A stretch of 64,000 nt of DNA from an uncultured Armatimonadota bacterium (GTDB lineage Bacteria; Armatimonadota; Armatimonadia; Armatimonadales; Armatimonadaceae): positions 124,001 through 188,000 of the forward strand of contig CAIVZM010000018.1 in NCBI GenBank assembly GCA_903910385.1, in the 5' to 3' direction. The notes below the pieces were generated by a model. That model had not been told where the DNA came from. It did not search any database and was given only the letters and a program-made list of their open reading frames with translations. Shown here one piece after another: positions 8,499 through 16,486 of the stretch (within the stretch, counting starts at the first letter, position 1; every line of letters starts with the position of its first letter). The position numbers and the translations under genes were made by a program.

Positions 8499-9590
8499 CT
8501 AACCCTTTCGGCGGGCGAAGTCCGTCAGTAGTTGCGCCAGCGCCGCACAACCTTCTCCGGGGAAAGCGTTATAGACCGAGGCGCGGAATCCCCCGACATT
8601 ACGGTGTCCTTTCAGACCATCCATCTGATTCACCTTCGCTTCCGAGAGGAATGCGTCGGTCAGTGACTCGTCCCTCAGACGGAACGTAATATTCATCAGG
8701 GAGCGGTTCGCTTTCACCGCGACGGCGGGTGACCAGAATTCCGGCGCGGCATCCAGCGCATCGTAAATCAGCGCCGCCTTTTCCCGGTTCCGGGCTTCCA
8801 TCGCCGCAACTCCGCCCTGCGCCTGAATCCACTGCATTACCAGATTAAAAACATAGACGGAAAATACCGGAGGGGTATTGTAGAGCGACTCTTTATCCGC
8901 CTGCAATGCATAGGAGAACATCGGGGGCAGGTCCTTTTTTGCGGTTGCCAGAAAATCGCGACGGACGACAATTAGTGTCACCCCCGCTGCTCCGGCATTC
9001 TTTTGCGCTCCTGCATATAGCAGGGCGAACCGGGAAAAATCATGGTTGACCGCAAAAATATCGGAGGACATATCCGAAGTCAACGGAGCGCCATTGGCGT
9101 CCGGCAACTCCAAATATTGCGTACCCTCTATCGTGTTATTGGTCGTAATATGAGCGTAGCGGGCGGCCCCACGAGGGGAAAAGTTCAGGGGAGTCGGGAG
9201 ACGGTCATACTTTGTACCGGACGATGATCCGGCGACATTCACCGTTCCGTACGCTTTCGCTTCCTTGAGAGCTTTGGCGCCCCACTCACCGGCATCCACA
9301 TAATCTGCGGTCTCGCCGGCGGCGAGAAAGTTCATCGGCAGTAGCGTGAATTGGGTAGATGCCCCCCCGCCCAGAAGGATGACGGCGTACTCTTCCGGCG
9401 ACAGATTCAGGACTTTCAGCGCATTTTCCATCGCCGCTGCGTGAATCGGGTCGTACTGCTTACCCCGGTGGCTGACCTCCAGAATGGACATGCCCGACCC
9501 GCCGATTTCCAGAATCGCCTGGCTCGCTTCCTCCAGAACGGGAACCGGCAAGACGGCAGGACCAGCGGAAAAATTATAAATGCGATGCAA
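8499..9590 (-). CDS. serC: Phosphoserine aminotransferase
   Basis: A PLP enzyme that makes 3-phosphoserine from 3-phosphohydroxypyruvate and glutamate in serine synthesis; it can also act on the vitamin B6 precursor. The 363-residue length is standard. Family landmarks are present from the first residues: YNFSAGPAVLPVPVLEEA, SHRGKQYDPIH, LLGGGASTQF, and the PLP-lysine region YAGAQKNAGAAGVTL (Lys within AQKN). The C-terminus has GHRNVGGFRASVYNAFP. Translation appears to start at TTG, with GAGG eight bases upstream; the next Met is too far inside. It stands alone, with no serA or pdx gene nearby. Confidence 0.95.
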   Translation of the reverse strand: MHRIYNFSAGPAVLPVPVLEEASQAILEIGGSGMSILEVSHRGKQYDPIHAAAMENALKVLNLSPEEYAVILLGGGASTQFTLLPMNFLAAGETADYVDAGEWGAKALKEAKAYGTVNVAGSSSGTKYDRLPTPLNFSPRGAARYAHITTNNTIEGTQYLELPDANGAPLTSDMSSDIFAVNHDFSRFALLYAGAQKNAGAAGVTLIVVRRDFLATAKKDLPPMFSYALQADKESLYNTPPVFSVYVFNLVMQWIQAQGGVAAMEARNREKAALIYDALDAAPEFWSPAVAVKANRSLMNITFRLRDESLTDAFLSEAKVNQMDGLKGHRNVGGFRASVYNAFPGEGCAALAQLLTDFARRKG

Positions 9591-9783
9591 CAGAAAATCC
9601 TCGTCAATCGTAAACGTTTCGCGTCAATTCTACCGACCCCGGGAGATAGGCGCAAACATCGATTATCCCGAAGGCGTTCAAGCCTCAAGTTCGCTGTAGA
9701 AAACGGACATACCTACTTCGTTGGCGGGGCCAACGGCGGAGCCTGGTCCCATAGAGGACAGTATGCATTCCTTGGGTTGGGCG

Positions 9784-10110
9784 TCAGGGGAGCATTTTCT
9801 GTAACTCGCGCTTTAGCGGCGGCAAATCACGGACGACCGCCTCCCAGACGACGTCACGGTCGATGCCGAAATAATGATGAACAAGAATGTTTCTCATTCC
9901 AATAATCTGAGCCCAGGGAATTCCGGGCGACATTTTCTGCGTCTCTGGAGTCACTGCGCGGGCCGCCTCGCCGATTATCTGCAGGTGATGCAAAATCCAA
10001 GTCTGAATCAATTCATCGTCATCGAAGGCGGCGCGTCCTCGTAGCGCGTACCGTTCAATCCGTTCTATCGCTTCCTGAATATCCGCGATACGTTCAGGGT
10101 CGCTCCTCAC
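9784..10110 (-). CDS. hepT: HepT-like toxin (DUF86), HEPN ribonuclease family
   Basis: The 108-residue helical protein has the HEPN/HepT catalytic signature RX4HXY as RNILVHHY, about residue 73. HepT proteins are RNases or RNA-binding toxins held in check by the adjacent MNT-type nucleotidyltransferase. The gene starts four bases before the end of the upstream mntA (overlapping stop and start), the standard arrangement of the MntA-HepT pair. Size and motif are complete, so the system looks intact. Confidence 0.9.
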   Translation of the reverse strand: MRSDPERIADIQEAIERIERYALRGRAAFDDDELIQTWILHHLQIIGEAARAVTPETQKMSPGIPWAQIIGMRNILVHHYFGIDRDVVWEAVVRDLPPLKRELQKMLP

Positions 10111-10397
10111 AGGGGAATCGCCTCGCGTAGTACACGTTCCCGGATTCGCTCACGGAGGCCAGGACCGCTCACCACGTCTACCGGAGTTCCCAGTAACGCT
10201 TCCCACTCCGCGAGCGCCCCGCCCATATCCAGCAGGCTGCTTCCGGGTTCCATATCGACCAGAAAGTCAATATCGCTATCCGAGCCGTCGTCGCCCCGTG
10301 CGACAGAACCAAAAACACGCACATTCCGTACGCCATAGCGTTGCGCGATAGCCAGGATTTCGGAGCGATTTTCCTGTAGTAAATCTCTGCGTGTCAT
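10107..10397 (-). CDS. mntA: MntA-type antitoxin, minimal nucleotidyltransferase
   Basis: The 96-residue protein has the minimal nucleotidyltransferase signature GSX10DXD (GSVARGDDGSDSDID), with a further acidic residue in FLVDMEP. In characterised pairs, MntA inactivates HepT by transferring AMP groups to its active-site tyrosine. The frame is open for 35 more codons upstream, but ATG 10397 (MTRRDLLQENR) lies exactly six bases after a TATAAT box, which would make the message leaderless. The upstream extension also runs into the end of the neighbouring TPR/UnbV gene, another reason to reject it. Confidence 0.88.
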   Translation of the reverse strand: MTRRDLLQENRSEILAIAQRYGVRNVRVFGSVARGDDGSDSDIDFLVDMEPGSSLLDMGGALAEWEALLGTPVDVVSGPGLRERIRERVLREAIPL

Positions 10398-10403
10398 AGC
10401 GAC

Positions 10404-10409
10404 ATTATA
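10404..10409 (-). promoter_or_regulatory. -10 box for leaderless mntA-hepT
   Basis: A perfect TATAAT ends six bases before the mntA ATG, so transcription should begin at or next to the A of the start codon. No ribosome-binding site can fit. No good -35 is visible. Confidence 0.65.
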
Positions 10410-10429
10410 CAGTCCTGTTCTTGAGACAT

Positions 10430-13400
10430 TCACCTGAGCGGCGGGAGCAGTCGGGCGGCGAAAGCTTCCGGGGAGACATAGCGCGTATGGTAGTTGAGCC
10501 AATCGTCAGGGTGGCGGCGATAGACTGCGTCATCCTCCAGACGACCCGGCGGCGTCTTGTATTCTTTCAGATCATGCGCCGGATACGGCATGACTGTTTT
10601 GCCCCATTCCGTGTTAACATTACCGTCCTTCACCCAACCGTCGCCGATGAGGACGTAATCGCGTTTCCACCCGGACGGCGGCGCCGGAATCTCGGTGAAT
10701 TTGAACTGCATTTCATCCCCGGCGTTCATGATGACATAATGATCGTCTACTGTGGTCAACAGCGGCTTGATATCGCCGTAACGCGTGTAGAATCCCGCCA
10801 GATCACGCCATTGCGGACCGGTTCCCGCCAGTTTATCATAAGACTCCGGCAGTTCCGGGGACGATTTATCCGCCGATTTCACATCGGAAAAGCCCCTGTA
10901 CCGCAGGTTCGCATCGGCGAGAGTAAGCGTTTGTTTCTTGATTTGGGCATTCGGTTTCGCTTCCGCCCAGGCAAGCGAATCCCAGAAGACTTCGAGATTC
11001 GTGCGCAGTCGTAGGCGGCGCGGGGCGTTCAGTCTGAAGGTATCGTCCACCCGGAGAACGACCGTCTTTACCTTGCCCTCCGGGAAGCCCAGAGCGTCCC
11101 GGGAGGTCGTCCATTTGCCGGAAGCGTCCGGGGTCTCGATACGCAACCCGGACGGCGGCGCGGCAGACGGGTTCTGTCCTAACGCGACATTGATAGAAGT
11201 ATCTGTCGGATGCACCCAGCCATGCGCCAGCAGATAGAGCGGTTTCCCTTTCGGCGCATCGGACAGATCTATTTCCACCCAGTGATCGCGGGTGACTCCC
11301 TGATACTGCCCGCGTCCGAAGTCATCCAGATACTTTGCATCACGGGCGCGAATAATCTCGGTCACATCTTGCCCGTTGGTTCCCCATGCCTGCTTGACCG
11401 GATGGACAGCGCCGGTAGGAATGACAGCGAGTAGCGGCGGGGCTGTTGGCGAAAAGCGTTCGTCAACAAAGATTTCCGTATCGGCGGGATGATCCACCGC
11501 CATCAGACCGACTTTATCGAAGAAATGCGTCTCCCGCAGTTCCGCCGTAATAGACAGTTTGTAGATTCCATCCTGTGCGACCAGTTGATCGCCGCGAATC
11601 TTTACCCAATCTTCGGTCTGCGTCACTCCCGCCGTCACCTGTGCGTTGATTTTCAGACCGAGCGGCGAACGCCAGATGCAGTCCGTTACAAACACCATCT
11701 TCTGACCGTCCCAGGTGTAGAGAAACGGGCAGGAGCCACCCAGACGTTGCTGAGCGACAACATTACCAATCTTGAGATCGAACTCGCCTTGCGGGTTGCC
11801 ATTGGGCCAGATAATTCGCGCCGCATCGACATGATCGTAAGTCCCAAGCCCGAAGTGCAATTGCGGCGTGGTGATCGGTTGCTTCTGGTAAAGCAACCCC
11901 GACCGGATTTCCACTTCGCCGCCGATACTGAACGGGTTGATGCGGGAATCTTCTCTGGGGTGATCCGCCGCCTGTAGCGTCACCGTCTGCCATTTGTAGT
12001 TTTGCGATGCGGACGCCAGCGCACGTACCGGTTTTCCGCCCGCAATTCCCGCCAGATCCAGTAATCCGTCCGCGTTCAGGTCGGCGATGGATTGGGCGCT
12101 GATCGGCGCAGTGACCGGCTTTTCGGCGAATTTCCCCGGGCCATCCGACAGGAGAATATCGGTCGTATCCGCTCCGGCGACAATCAGATCGACCGCTCCG
12201 TTATTGTCCATATCCGCCAGGAAAAGGCGAGCGGGTTTCGCGATGCCGGATTTCCCCAGCGGTTTCGGGCCATCCCATTCCGTCCCGTTGTTTTTATCGG
12301 TCAGAGCGACAATCGAACCATCTTCCAGCAGGATCAGCAGGCTAAATTGCGAGCTGTTGTCTATGACGCCCGCGACCAGAGCGACCGCCTTTCCGGGCAA
12401 AACGGGCGTCTGCCGCCGCTCGAAGCGCCCGGAGCGTTCGTTGGTGAAGTACATCAGGTTTCCCGATGCATCGACAAAGGCGGCATCCGGGTCGCCATCG
12501 CTATCGAAGTCCGCCCAGGCAAAAGCGCGGAGGGGTGAAGCCACTCCGACGAACGGCGTCTTGAGCGGCGTGAAGGTTCCATTGGCGTTGTTCTGCAACA
12601 CGGAAACGCAGCCAGCGGTGGCGGAAGACAGGACGATATCCAGATCGCCGTCCGCTTCGATATCCGCCGCCCAGACCCCGGAATACGGCGCGTTTACGAT
12701 AGCGGGAGGCAATTTTGCGGCGGCGGTAGCATCCTCAAAAGAGCCGTCCGGCTTCTGCGGAAAAAGGCGCAGACCGTTCCCACCTGCCATCGCCAGACCG
12801 CCACGGAAATCGCCGATGTAATCCAGAGCGCACAGAGGAATGGTAGGAGCCAGAAAGGTTTTCGCCGCCGTCTGCACCGGGAAAGGGAGAGTAGCGGGCT
12901 TGTCCGTACGCTTTACCGTTCCCCCTTCGAGCGAAAAGACGGCAGGAGGATCGGTAGCATTGAGCGGGGCCGCCAGCGCGAAGGAAGCGGTAGCGCCCGC
13001 GCCGGGCAACGGCGTGACATCGTATTTAAGCGAAGCGTCCACCGGAGCAGGTTGCGAAGGGGGGTTCGGAGTTTTGATCATCGCGGGAATCGGGTCACCA
13101 GTCGCCAGCGAGGAGACTTCCGCCAGATTCGCCTTGTAATTGGGATCGGTGGCGAGGAGATTTTTGATCTGCACCAGTCCGAGCGCCACTGGTCGCAGAT
13201 TTGCTCCCTGCGCTTTTTGCGCCAGAGATGCCGCTATTGGGCGAGCCGCTTCCGGGAAAGTCGCCGCTCGCGCCGCGATTTTCCCGATCAGGGTAGCCAG
13301 CGCCGCTTTATCGCCGGAAGTCGCCAGCGTACGCCCCAGTTCGATTTGCGCCGCCAGATTATCCGGTCTGATTTCCAGAATCTTGCCGTACATTTCCGCC

Positions 13401-13888
13401 TTGACTTTGTCGGCGTCCGGCCCGCGTTGCTGATCGGCGATATCGGCGAGAAGCCAGTACGCCTTCAAATTCTTCGGGTCGGCTTTGATCGCATCCTGCA
13501 GGGCTTTCTGCGCCTCGTCGAACTTTGCCGTCGTCCGGTATAGCGAACCCTCCAGAATTGCGACTTCCGCATTGTCCGGCGCAAGTTCACGCGCTTTTTT
13601 GAGAGCGGCGGCGGCTTCATCCGGTTTGTTGGTTCGCATCAGATGAACAGCCAGATTCGCCCAGGCCGCCGGTTCGCCGGGCATCAACTCCACCGCTTTT
13701 CGCAGGAACGCTTCGGGGCGGTTCTGGTCGCTGACCTGTAATGCCAGCGTGCCTCCGTAAAACGCAGTCATCGCCTCCTTATACGTAGGCGCAGTCGGTT
13801 CGAGGACGGCGTTCTGACGGAAGCATCCGACCAGCAGGGTGGCGGCAGAACAGAAAACGATGGCGATCAGAGATTTTTGGAGATTCAT
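10430..13888 (-). CDS. Large lipoprotein: TPR, FG-GAP propeller and UnbV/ASPIC domain
   Basis: A 1152-residue exported protein. It begins with a lipoprotein signal (MNLQKSLIAIVFCSAATLLV then GC). Residues about 35-270 are TPR repeats (AFLRKAVELMPGEPAAWANL, KKARELAPDNAEVAILEG). Residues about 350-620 are FG-GAP blades (DIEADGDLDIVLSS, DFDSDGDPDAAFVD, DMDNNGAVDLIVAG). An UnbV/ASPIC segment follows (HFGLGTYDHVDAARIIWPNG). The last 450 residues form a further beta-rich domain found in this family (GGSCPFLYTWDGQ onward). Start is the ATG at the signal peptide, six bases after a GATAAT box. The role is unknown; layout suggests a surface scaffold with a protein-binding TPR part. Confidence 0.82.
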   Translation of the reverse strand: MNLQKSLIAIVFCSAATLLVGCFRQNAVLEPTAPTYKEAMTAFYGGTLALQVSDQNRPEAFLRKAVELMPGEPAAWANLAVHLMRTNKPDEAAAALKKARELAPDNAEVAILEGSLYRTTAKFDEAQKALQDAIKADPKNLKAYWLLADIADQQRGPDADKVKAEMYGKILEIRPDNLAAQIELGRTLATSGDKAALATLIGKIAARAATFPEAARPIAASLAQKAQGANLRPVALGLVQIKNLLATDPNYKANLAEVSSLATGDPIPAMIKTPNPPSQPAPVDASLKYDVTPLPGAGATASFALAAPLNATDPPAVFSLEGGTVKRTDKPATLPFPVQTAAKTFLAPTIPLCALDYIGDFRGGLAMAGGNGLRLFPQKPDGSFEDATAAAKLPPAIVNAPYSGVWAADIEADGDLDIVLSSATAGCVSVLQNNANGTFTPLKTPFVGVASPLRAFAWADFDSDGDPDAAFVDASGNLMYFTNERSGRFERRQTPVLPGKAVALVAGVIDNSSQFSLLILLEDGSIVALTDKNNGTEWDGPKPLGKSGIAKPARLFLADMDNNGAVDLIVAGADTTDILLSDGPGKFAEKPVTAPISAQSIADLNADGLLDLAGIAGGKPVRALASASQNYKWQTVTLQAADHPREDSRINPFSIGGEVEIRSGLLYQKQPITTPQLHFGLGTYDHVDAARIIWPNGNPQGEFDLKIGNVVAQQRLGGSCPFLYTWDGQKMVFVTDCIWRSPLGLKINAQVTAGVTQTEDWVKIRGDQLVAQDGIYKLSITAELRETHFFDKVGLMAVDHPADTEIFVDERFSPTAPPLLAVIPTGAVHPVKQAWGTNGQDVTEIIRARDAKYLDDFGRGQYQGVTRDHWVEIDLSDAPKGKPLYLLAHGWVHPTDTSINVALGQNPSAAPPSGLRIETPDASGKWTTSRDALGFPEGKVKTVVLRVDDTFRLNAPRRLRLRTNLEVFWDSLAWAEAKPNAQIKKQTLTLADANLRYRGFSDVKSADKSSPELPESYDKLAGTGPQWRDLAGFYTRYGDIKPLLTTVDDHYVIMNAGDEMQFKFTEIPAPPSGWKRDYVLIGDGWVKDGNVNTEWGKTVMPYPAHDLKEYKTPPGRLEDDAVYRRHPDDWLNYHTRYVSPEAFAARLLPPLR

Positions 13889-13894
13889 GGCGCG

Positions 13895-13900
13895 ATTATC
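13895..13900 (-). promoter_or_regulatory. -10-like box for the TPR/UnbV gene
   Basis: GATAAT ends six bases before the ATG at 13888, with no ribosome site between. This matches the spacing seen at nine other genes in the window and suggests a leaderless transcript. The -35 is weak. Confidence 0.45.
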
Positions 13901-14018
13901 AGTCAGTGCGTCGACGCTCATTCAGAACGGTAGAGATGATGGATACAGCGCTTTACATACGCCTGTCAGACGTCCGAGGGCAGGGTACTCCATCAACGGC
14001 GACGCAAATCTTTCTGGA

Positions 14019-14070
14019 CGGGCGGAACGCCGCCCGATATACTTGACTCATTCAGAGTACTCTTCTCTGA
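14019..14070. promoter_or_regulatory. Structured intergenic region before the TauC-type ABC genes
   Basis: The 284-bp gap 13889-14172 holds a strong hairpin CGGGCGG-AACG-CCGCCCG (14019-14036), then a perfect palindrome AGAGTACTCT (14054-14063) inside a larger TCAGAG-N7-CTCTGA repeat (14052-14070). A TAGAAT box lies at 14155-14160, 12 bases before the permease ATG. No known riboswitch consensus fits. It could be an operator plus leader hairpin for the transporter. Confidence 0.4.
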
Positions 14071-14172
14071 GAAAATACGCCACCCCGGAAACGAACTCCT
14101 TTTTCTTTCCGGTTTTAAACAGTCCGTCGCAGGGCTGAATCGATAGATTCCACATAGAATGTACGCCGCGCT

Positions 14173-14955
14173 ATGCGCCTTAAAAACGAAAATGCTCCTC
14201 TTATCGCCCGAATAGGTCTGCCGCTCGTCGTTCTGATTCTGGTCATTGCCCTCTGGACGATAACGGCGGCGATGCGGTTTTATCCGGAATCGGCATTCCC
14301 TGATCCTCTGTCGGTCTTAAAGGCTTTTCCGGAAGAAATCCGTAGCGGGTCGCTCTCCCGGGATATCATCGCTTCCTTATTTCGGGTATTTGCCGGATTT
14401 CTGCTTGCCTGCCTCCTCGGCATTCCGCTGGGTCTATGGATCGGACTGAACCTTCGCGCCCGGCTGGCGCTTTTACCGCTGGTCAACTTCTTCCGTAATA
14501 TTTCGCCGATTGTGTGGATTCCGTTCGCGGTGCTCTGGTTCGGAGTCGGCGATAACTCGGCGATCTTTCTGATTTTCAACTCCACCATTTTCCCGCTGAC
14601 TCTGGCGACCGCCGCCGCAGTGGCGAATATTCCAGAAATTTATTTTCGTGTCGCCCGCGATTATGGCTTGAAAGGGACGGAGTTACTGACTCAGGTAACG
14701 ATTCCCGCTATCATGCCGCAGATAATTACCGCTCTGCGTGTCGGTATGGGTTTGTCATGGCTGGTAGCGGTGGCGGCGGAGATGATTGCCGGGCAGGACG
14801 GCCTGGGCTACATGGTATGGGACGCCCGTAATGGCTTACGCACAGACAGAATGCTGGTTGCGGCAATTGTCATCGGGATTATCGGCGTCCTTCTGGATCG
14901 ACTTCTTATTCAATTGACGCAACTGCGTAGCGTCCGCTGGGGGTACGGGCAATGA
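14173..14955 (+). CDS. ABC transporter permease, nitrate/sulfonate/taurine (TauC/SsuC) type
   Basis: The 260-residue protein has six predicted membrane segments and the BPD_transp_1 fold. The cytoplasmic EAA-like loop that contacts the ATPase reads ARDYGLKGTELLTQVTIPAI. The early segment RFYPESAFPDPLSVLKAF and the WLVAVAAEMIAGQDGLGYMV stretch are typical of the TauC/SsuC/ThiX-like importers. It overlaps the ATPase gene by ATGA. No periplasmic binding protein or sulfonatase gene is nearby, so the substrate (sulfonate, nitrate, pyrimidine or other) cannot be decided. No ribosome site is obvious before the ATG. Confidence 0.88.
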   Translation: MRLKNENAPLIARIGLPLVVLILVIALWTITAAMRFYPESAFPDPLSVLKAFPEEIRSGSLSRDIIASLFRVFAGFLLACLLGIPLGLWIGLNLRARLALLPLVNFFRNISPIVWIPFAVLWFGVGDNSAIFLIFNSTIFPLTLATAAAVANIPEIYFRVARDYGLKGTELLTQVTIPAIMPQIITALRVGMGLSWLVAVAAEMIAGQDGLGYMVWDARNGLRTDRMLVAAIVIGIIGVLLDRLLIQLTQLRSVRWGYGQ

Positions 14956-15713
14956 GCATGATAGCCGAAAATCGGATGCAGACCGCTCCGTCTTCTTCTC
15001 CACCGGATGTAGTCATTTCTCTGAACGATGTCAGTTGCACTCTGGGTGACACCAATGTGGTGGACGGCATCACCTTGAGCGTTCGTCGCGGCGAATTCGT
15101 TGGAATTGTCGGGCCTTCCGGTTCGGGTAAAACCACCATTCTGGGATTATTGACGGGTTATCGGCAAGCGACTTCCGGAACCGTCCGGGTGGAAGGCGTC
15201 ACGCGAACCGTCTATCAGCAGGACGGGCTTTTCCCCTGGCGCACCGTTCGGGAAAACATCCTGCTCGGGTTACGCCATCTGCCGGAAGGGGAGCGCGAAG
15301 CGGCGGCGGCGCGTGCGCTTTCTCTGATTGGAATGGAAGGCTTCGCCGGTCATTATCCGCGTGAACTGTCCGGCGGAATGCGTCAACGGACAGAACTGGT
15401 GCGAGCCCTCATCAGCGAATCGGATATCTTGCTGATGGATGAGCCGTTTTCGTCGCTGGATTATCTTACCCGTCTTCGTTTACGACGAGAACTGTCACGG
15501 ATGCTGGAGGAGCGTCCCCGCACGGTCGTCCTCGTGACACATGATATCGAGGAGGCCGCGCAACTGGCAGATCGCGTCATCGTGCTTACGGAACGTCCCG
15601 CACGCCTGCGCCGCGAACTGATCCTTAATGCCCCGCGACCACGTAACCCTACTTCGCCGGAAGTAGTGGCGGCAGTGCATGGCATCCTCACCGAGATGGG
15701 CGTCGAACGATAG
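14952..15713 (+). CDS. ABC transporter ATP-binding protein, TauB/SsuB type
   Basis: The 253-residue ATPase powers the permease encoded just upstream. Walker A is GPSGSGKTT (about residue 57), the Q-loop is VYQQDGLFPWRT, the signature is LSGGMRQRTELVRAL, Walker B is ILLMDEPFSSLD and the switch His is in VTHDIEEA. Start ATG overlaps the permease stop; an alternative Met two codons in (MIAENRMQ) is possible. The missing substrate-binding protein must be encoded elsewhere, or this is an incomplete system. Confidence 0.9.
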   Translation: MSMIAENRMQTAPSSSPPDVVISLNDVSCTLGDTNVVDGITLSVRRGEFVGIVGPSGSGKTTILGLLTGYRQATSGTVRVEGVTRTVYQQDGLFPWRTVRENILLGLRHLPEGEREAAAARALSLIGMEGFAGHYPRELSGGMRQRTELVRALISESDILLMDEPFSSLDYLTRLRLRRELSRMLEERPRTVVLVTHDIEEAAQLADRVIVLTERPARLRRELILNAPRPRNPTSPEVVAAVHGILTEMGVER

Positions 15714-15738
15714 TTCCGCGTGATGCGGAGAAAAACAG

Positions 15739-15780
15739 GAGAGTGATCGGAACAGCGAATGGGCTGTTCCGATCACTCTC
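15739..15780. terminator. 18-bp perfect hairpin between convergent genes
   Basis: Arms 15739-15756 and 15763-15780 pair perfectly around a 6-base loop. On the minus strand a TTTTT follows four bases after the stem, so it should terminate the DUF1269 gene. For the ABC operon on the plus strand there is no T-run. Confidence 0.8.
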
Positions 15781-15792
15781 GCCGCCTGAAGC

Positions 15793-16356
15793 TTAAATTT
15801 GCGATGCCGGGTCGGTTACGGACTCGCCGGTAGAGGCAGCAGCGGACGTTTCCGGAACGATGGGCGCGCTATCGCCACGGGTAAGGGCGGTGCGAAGTTT
15901 GGCTTCCTGCTCATCCGAGAAACTGGTCTTCAGCACCGTTCCACCGAAATGGGCGAGACGCGGCACCACTTTATCAGCCGTCACCTTGCGGAACAGGACT
16001 AGAAGCGCGGAGCCATTGATGGACAGATTACCGCCCACCTGTTTGGCAAACGCATCATCCACGCCGATATCCGTAAAATACCCGCCGAGCGCCCCAGAAC
16101 CTGCCCCTACAGCGGCGCCCAGCAGAGGATTCAGGAACAACATTCCTACCAGGCTACCCCACAGAGCGCCGCTTGCCGCACCCGCCGTCGTCAGATTGAC
16201 GGCCTGATGCAACTGCACCTTACCTTCCGCATCTTTGACAACGACGACCGCATCTTCGAGTTCTACCAGATGCTCTTTGGACATTTCATAGAGCGCATTT
16301 CGCGCTTCGCCCGCCGTATTCACGCCGGGATAGGAAATTACTACCAGATCACTCAT
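15793..16356 (-). CDS. DUF1269 family membrane-associated protein
   Basis: The 187-residue protein has the DUF1269 pattern: an N-terminal alpha/beta part (VISYPGVNTAGEARNALYEM, DAVVVVKDAEGKVQLHQ), then a Gly/Ala-rich hydrophobic hairpin (ALWGSLVGMLFLNPLLGAAV, GAGSGALGGYF), then a second alpha/beta half with ALLVLFRKVTADKV and GTVLKTSFSDEQEAKL. A disordered Ser/Thr/Ala tail of about 30 residues is extra. The AAGGAGA ribosome site stands before the ATG. The function of the family is unknown; it is often stress-associated. Confidence 0.85.
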   Translation of the reverse strand: MSDLVVISYPGVNTAGEARNALYEMSKEHLVELEDAVVVVKDAEGKVQLHQAVNLTTAGAASGALWGSLVGMLFLNPLLGAAVGAGSGALGGYFTDIGVDDAFAKQVGGNLSINGSALLVLFRKVTADKVVPRLAHFGGTVLKTSFSDEQEAKLRTALTRGDSAPIVPETSAAASTGESVTDPASQI

Positions 16357-16486
16357 TAAAGGTCTCCTTCAGAGGTCAAGAGAAGAAAAGCTACTTTCCT
16401 CTCTTTTCAGGATACCTTCTATAGCGAAAAAAAGAGGCTTTCTGTCCGCTTTCGATGAAATAGAAGTAAAATTCGGGGTAGAGCTT

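Noticed and set aside
9591-9783. A protein-like stretch on the plus strand between serC and hepT
   Set aside because: One frame reads a few plausible residues (HTYFVGGANGGAWSHRG), but it is part of a frame antisense to serC and hepT, with no start of its own. I see nothing convincing in this gap.
13922-14172. Thiamine, guanidine-I or c-di-GMP riboswitch
   Set aside because: Short pieces (CTGAGA, GTCCGAG, GACGCAAA) recall these elements, but the order and the conserved partner segments are missing.
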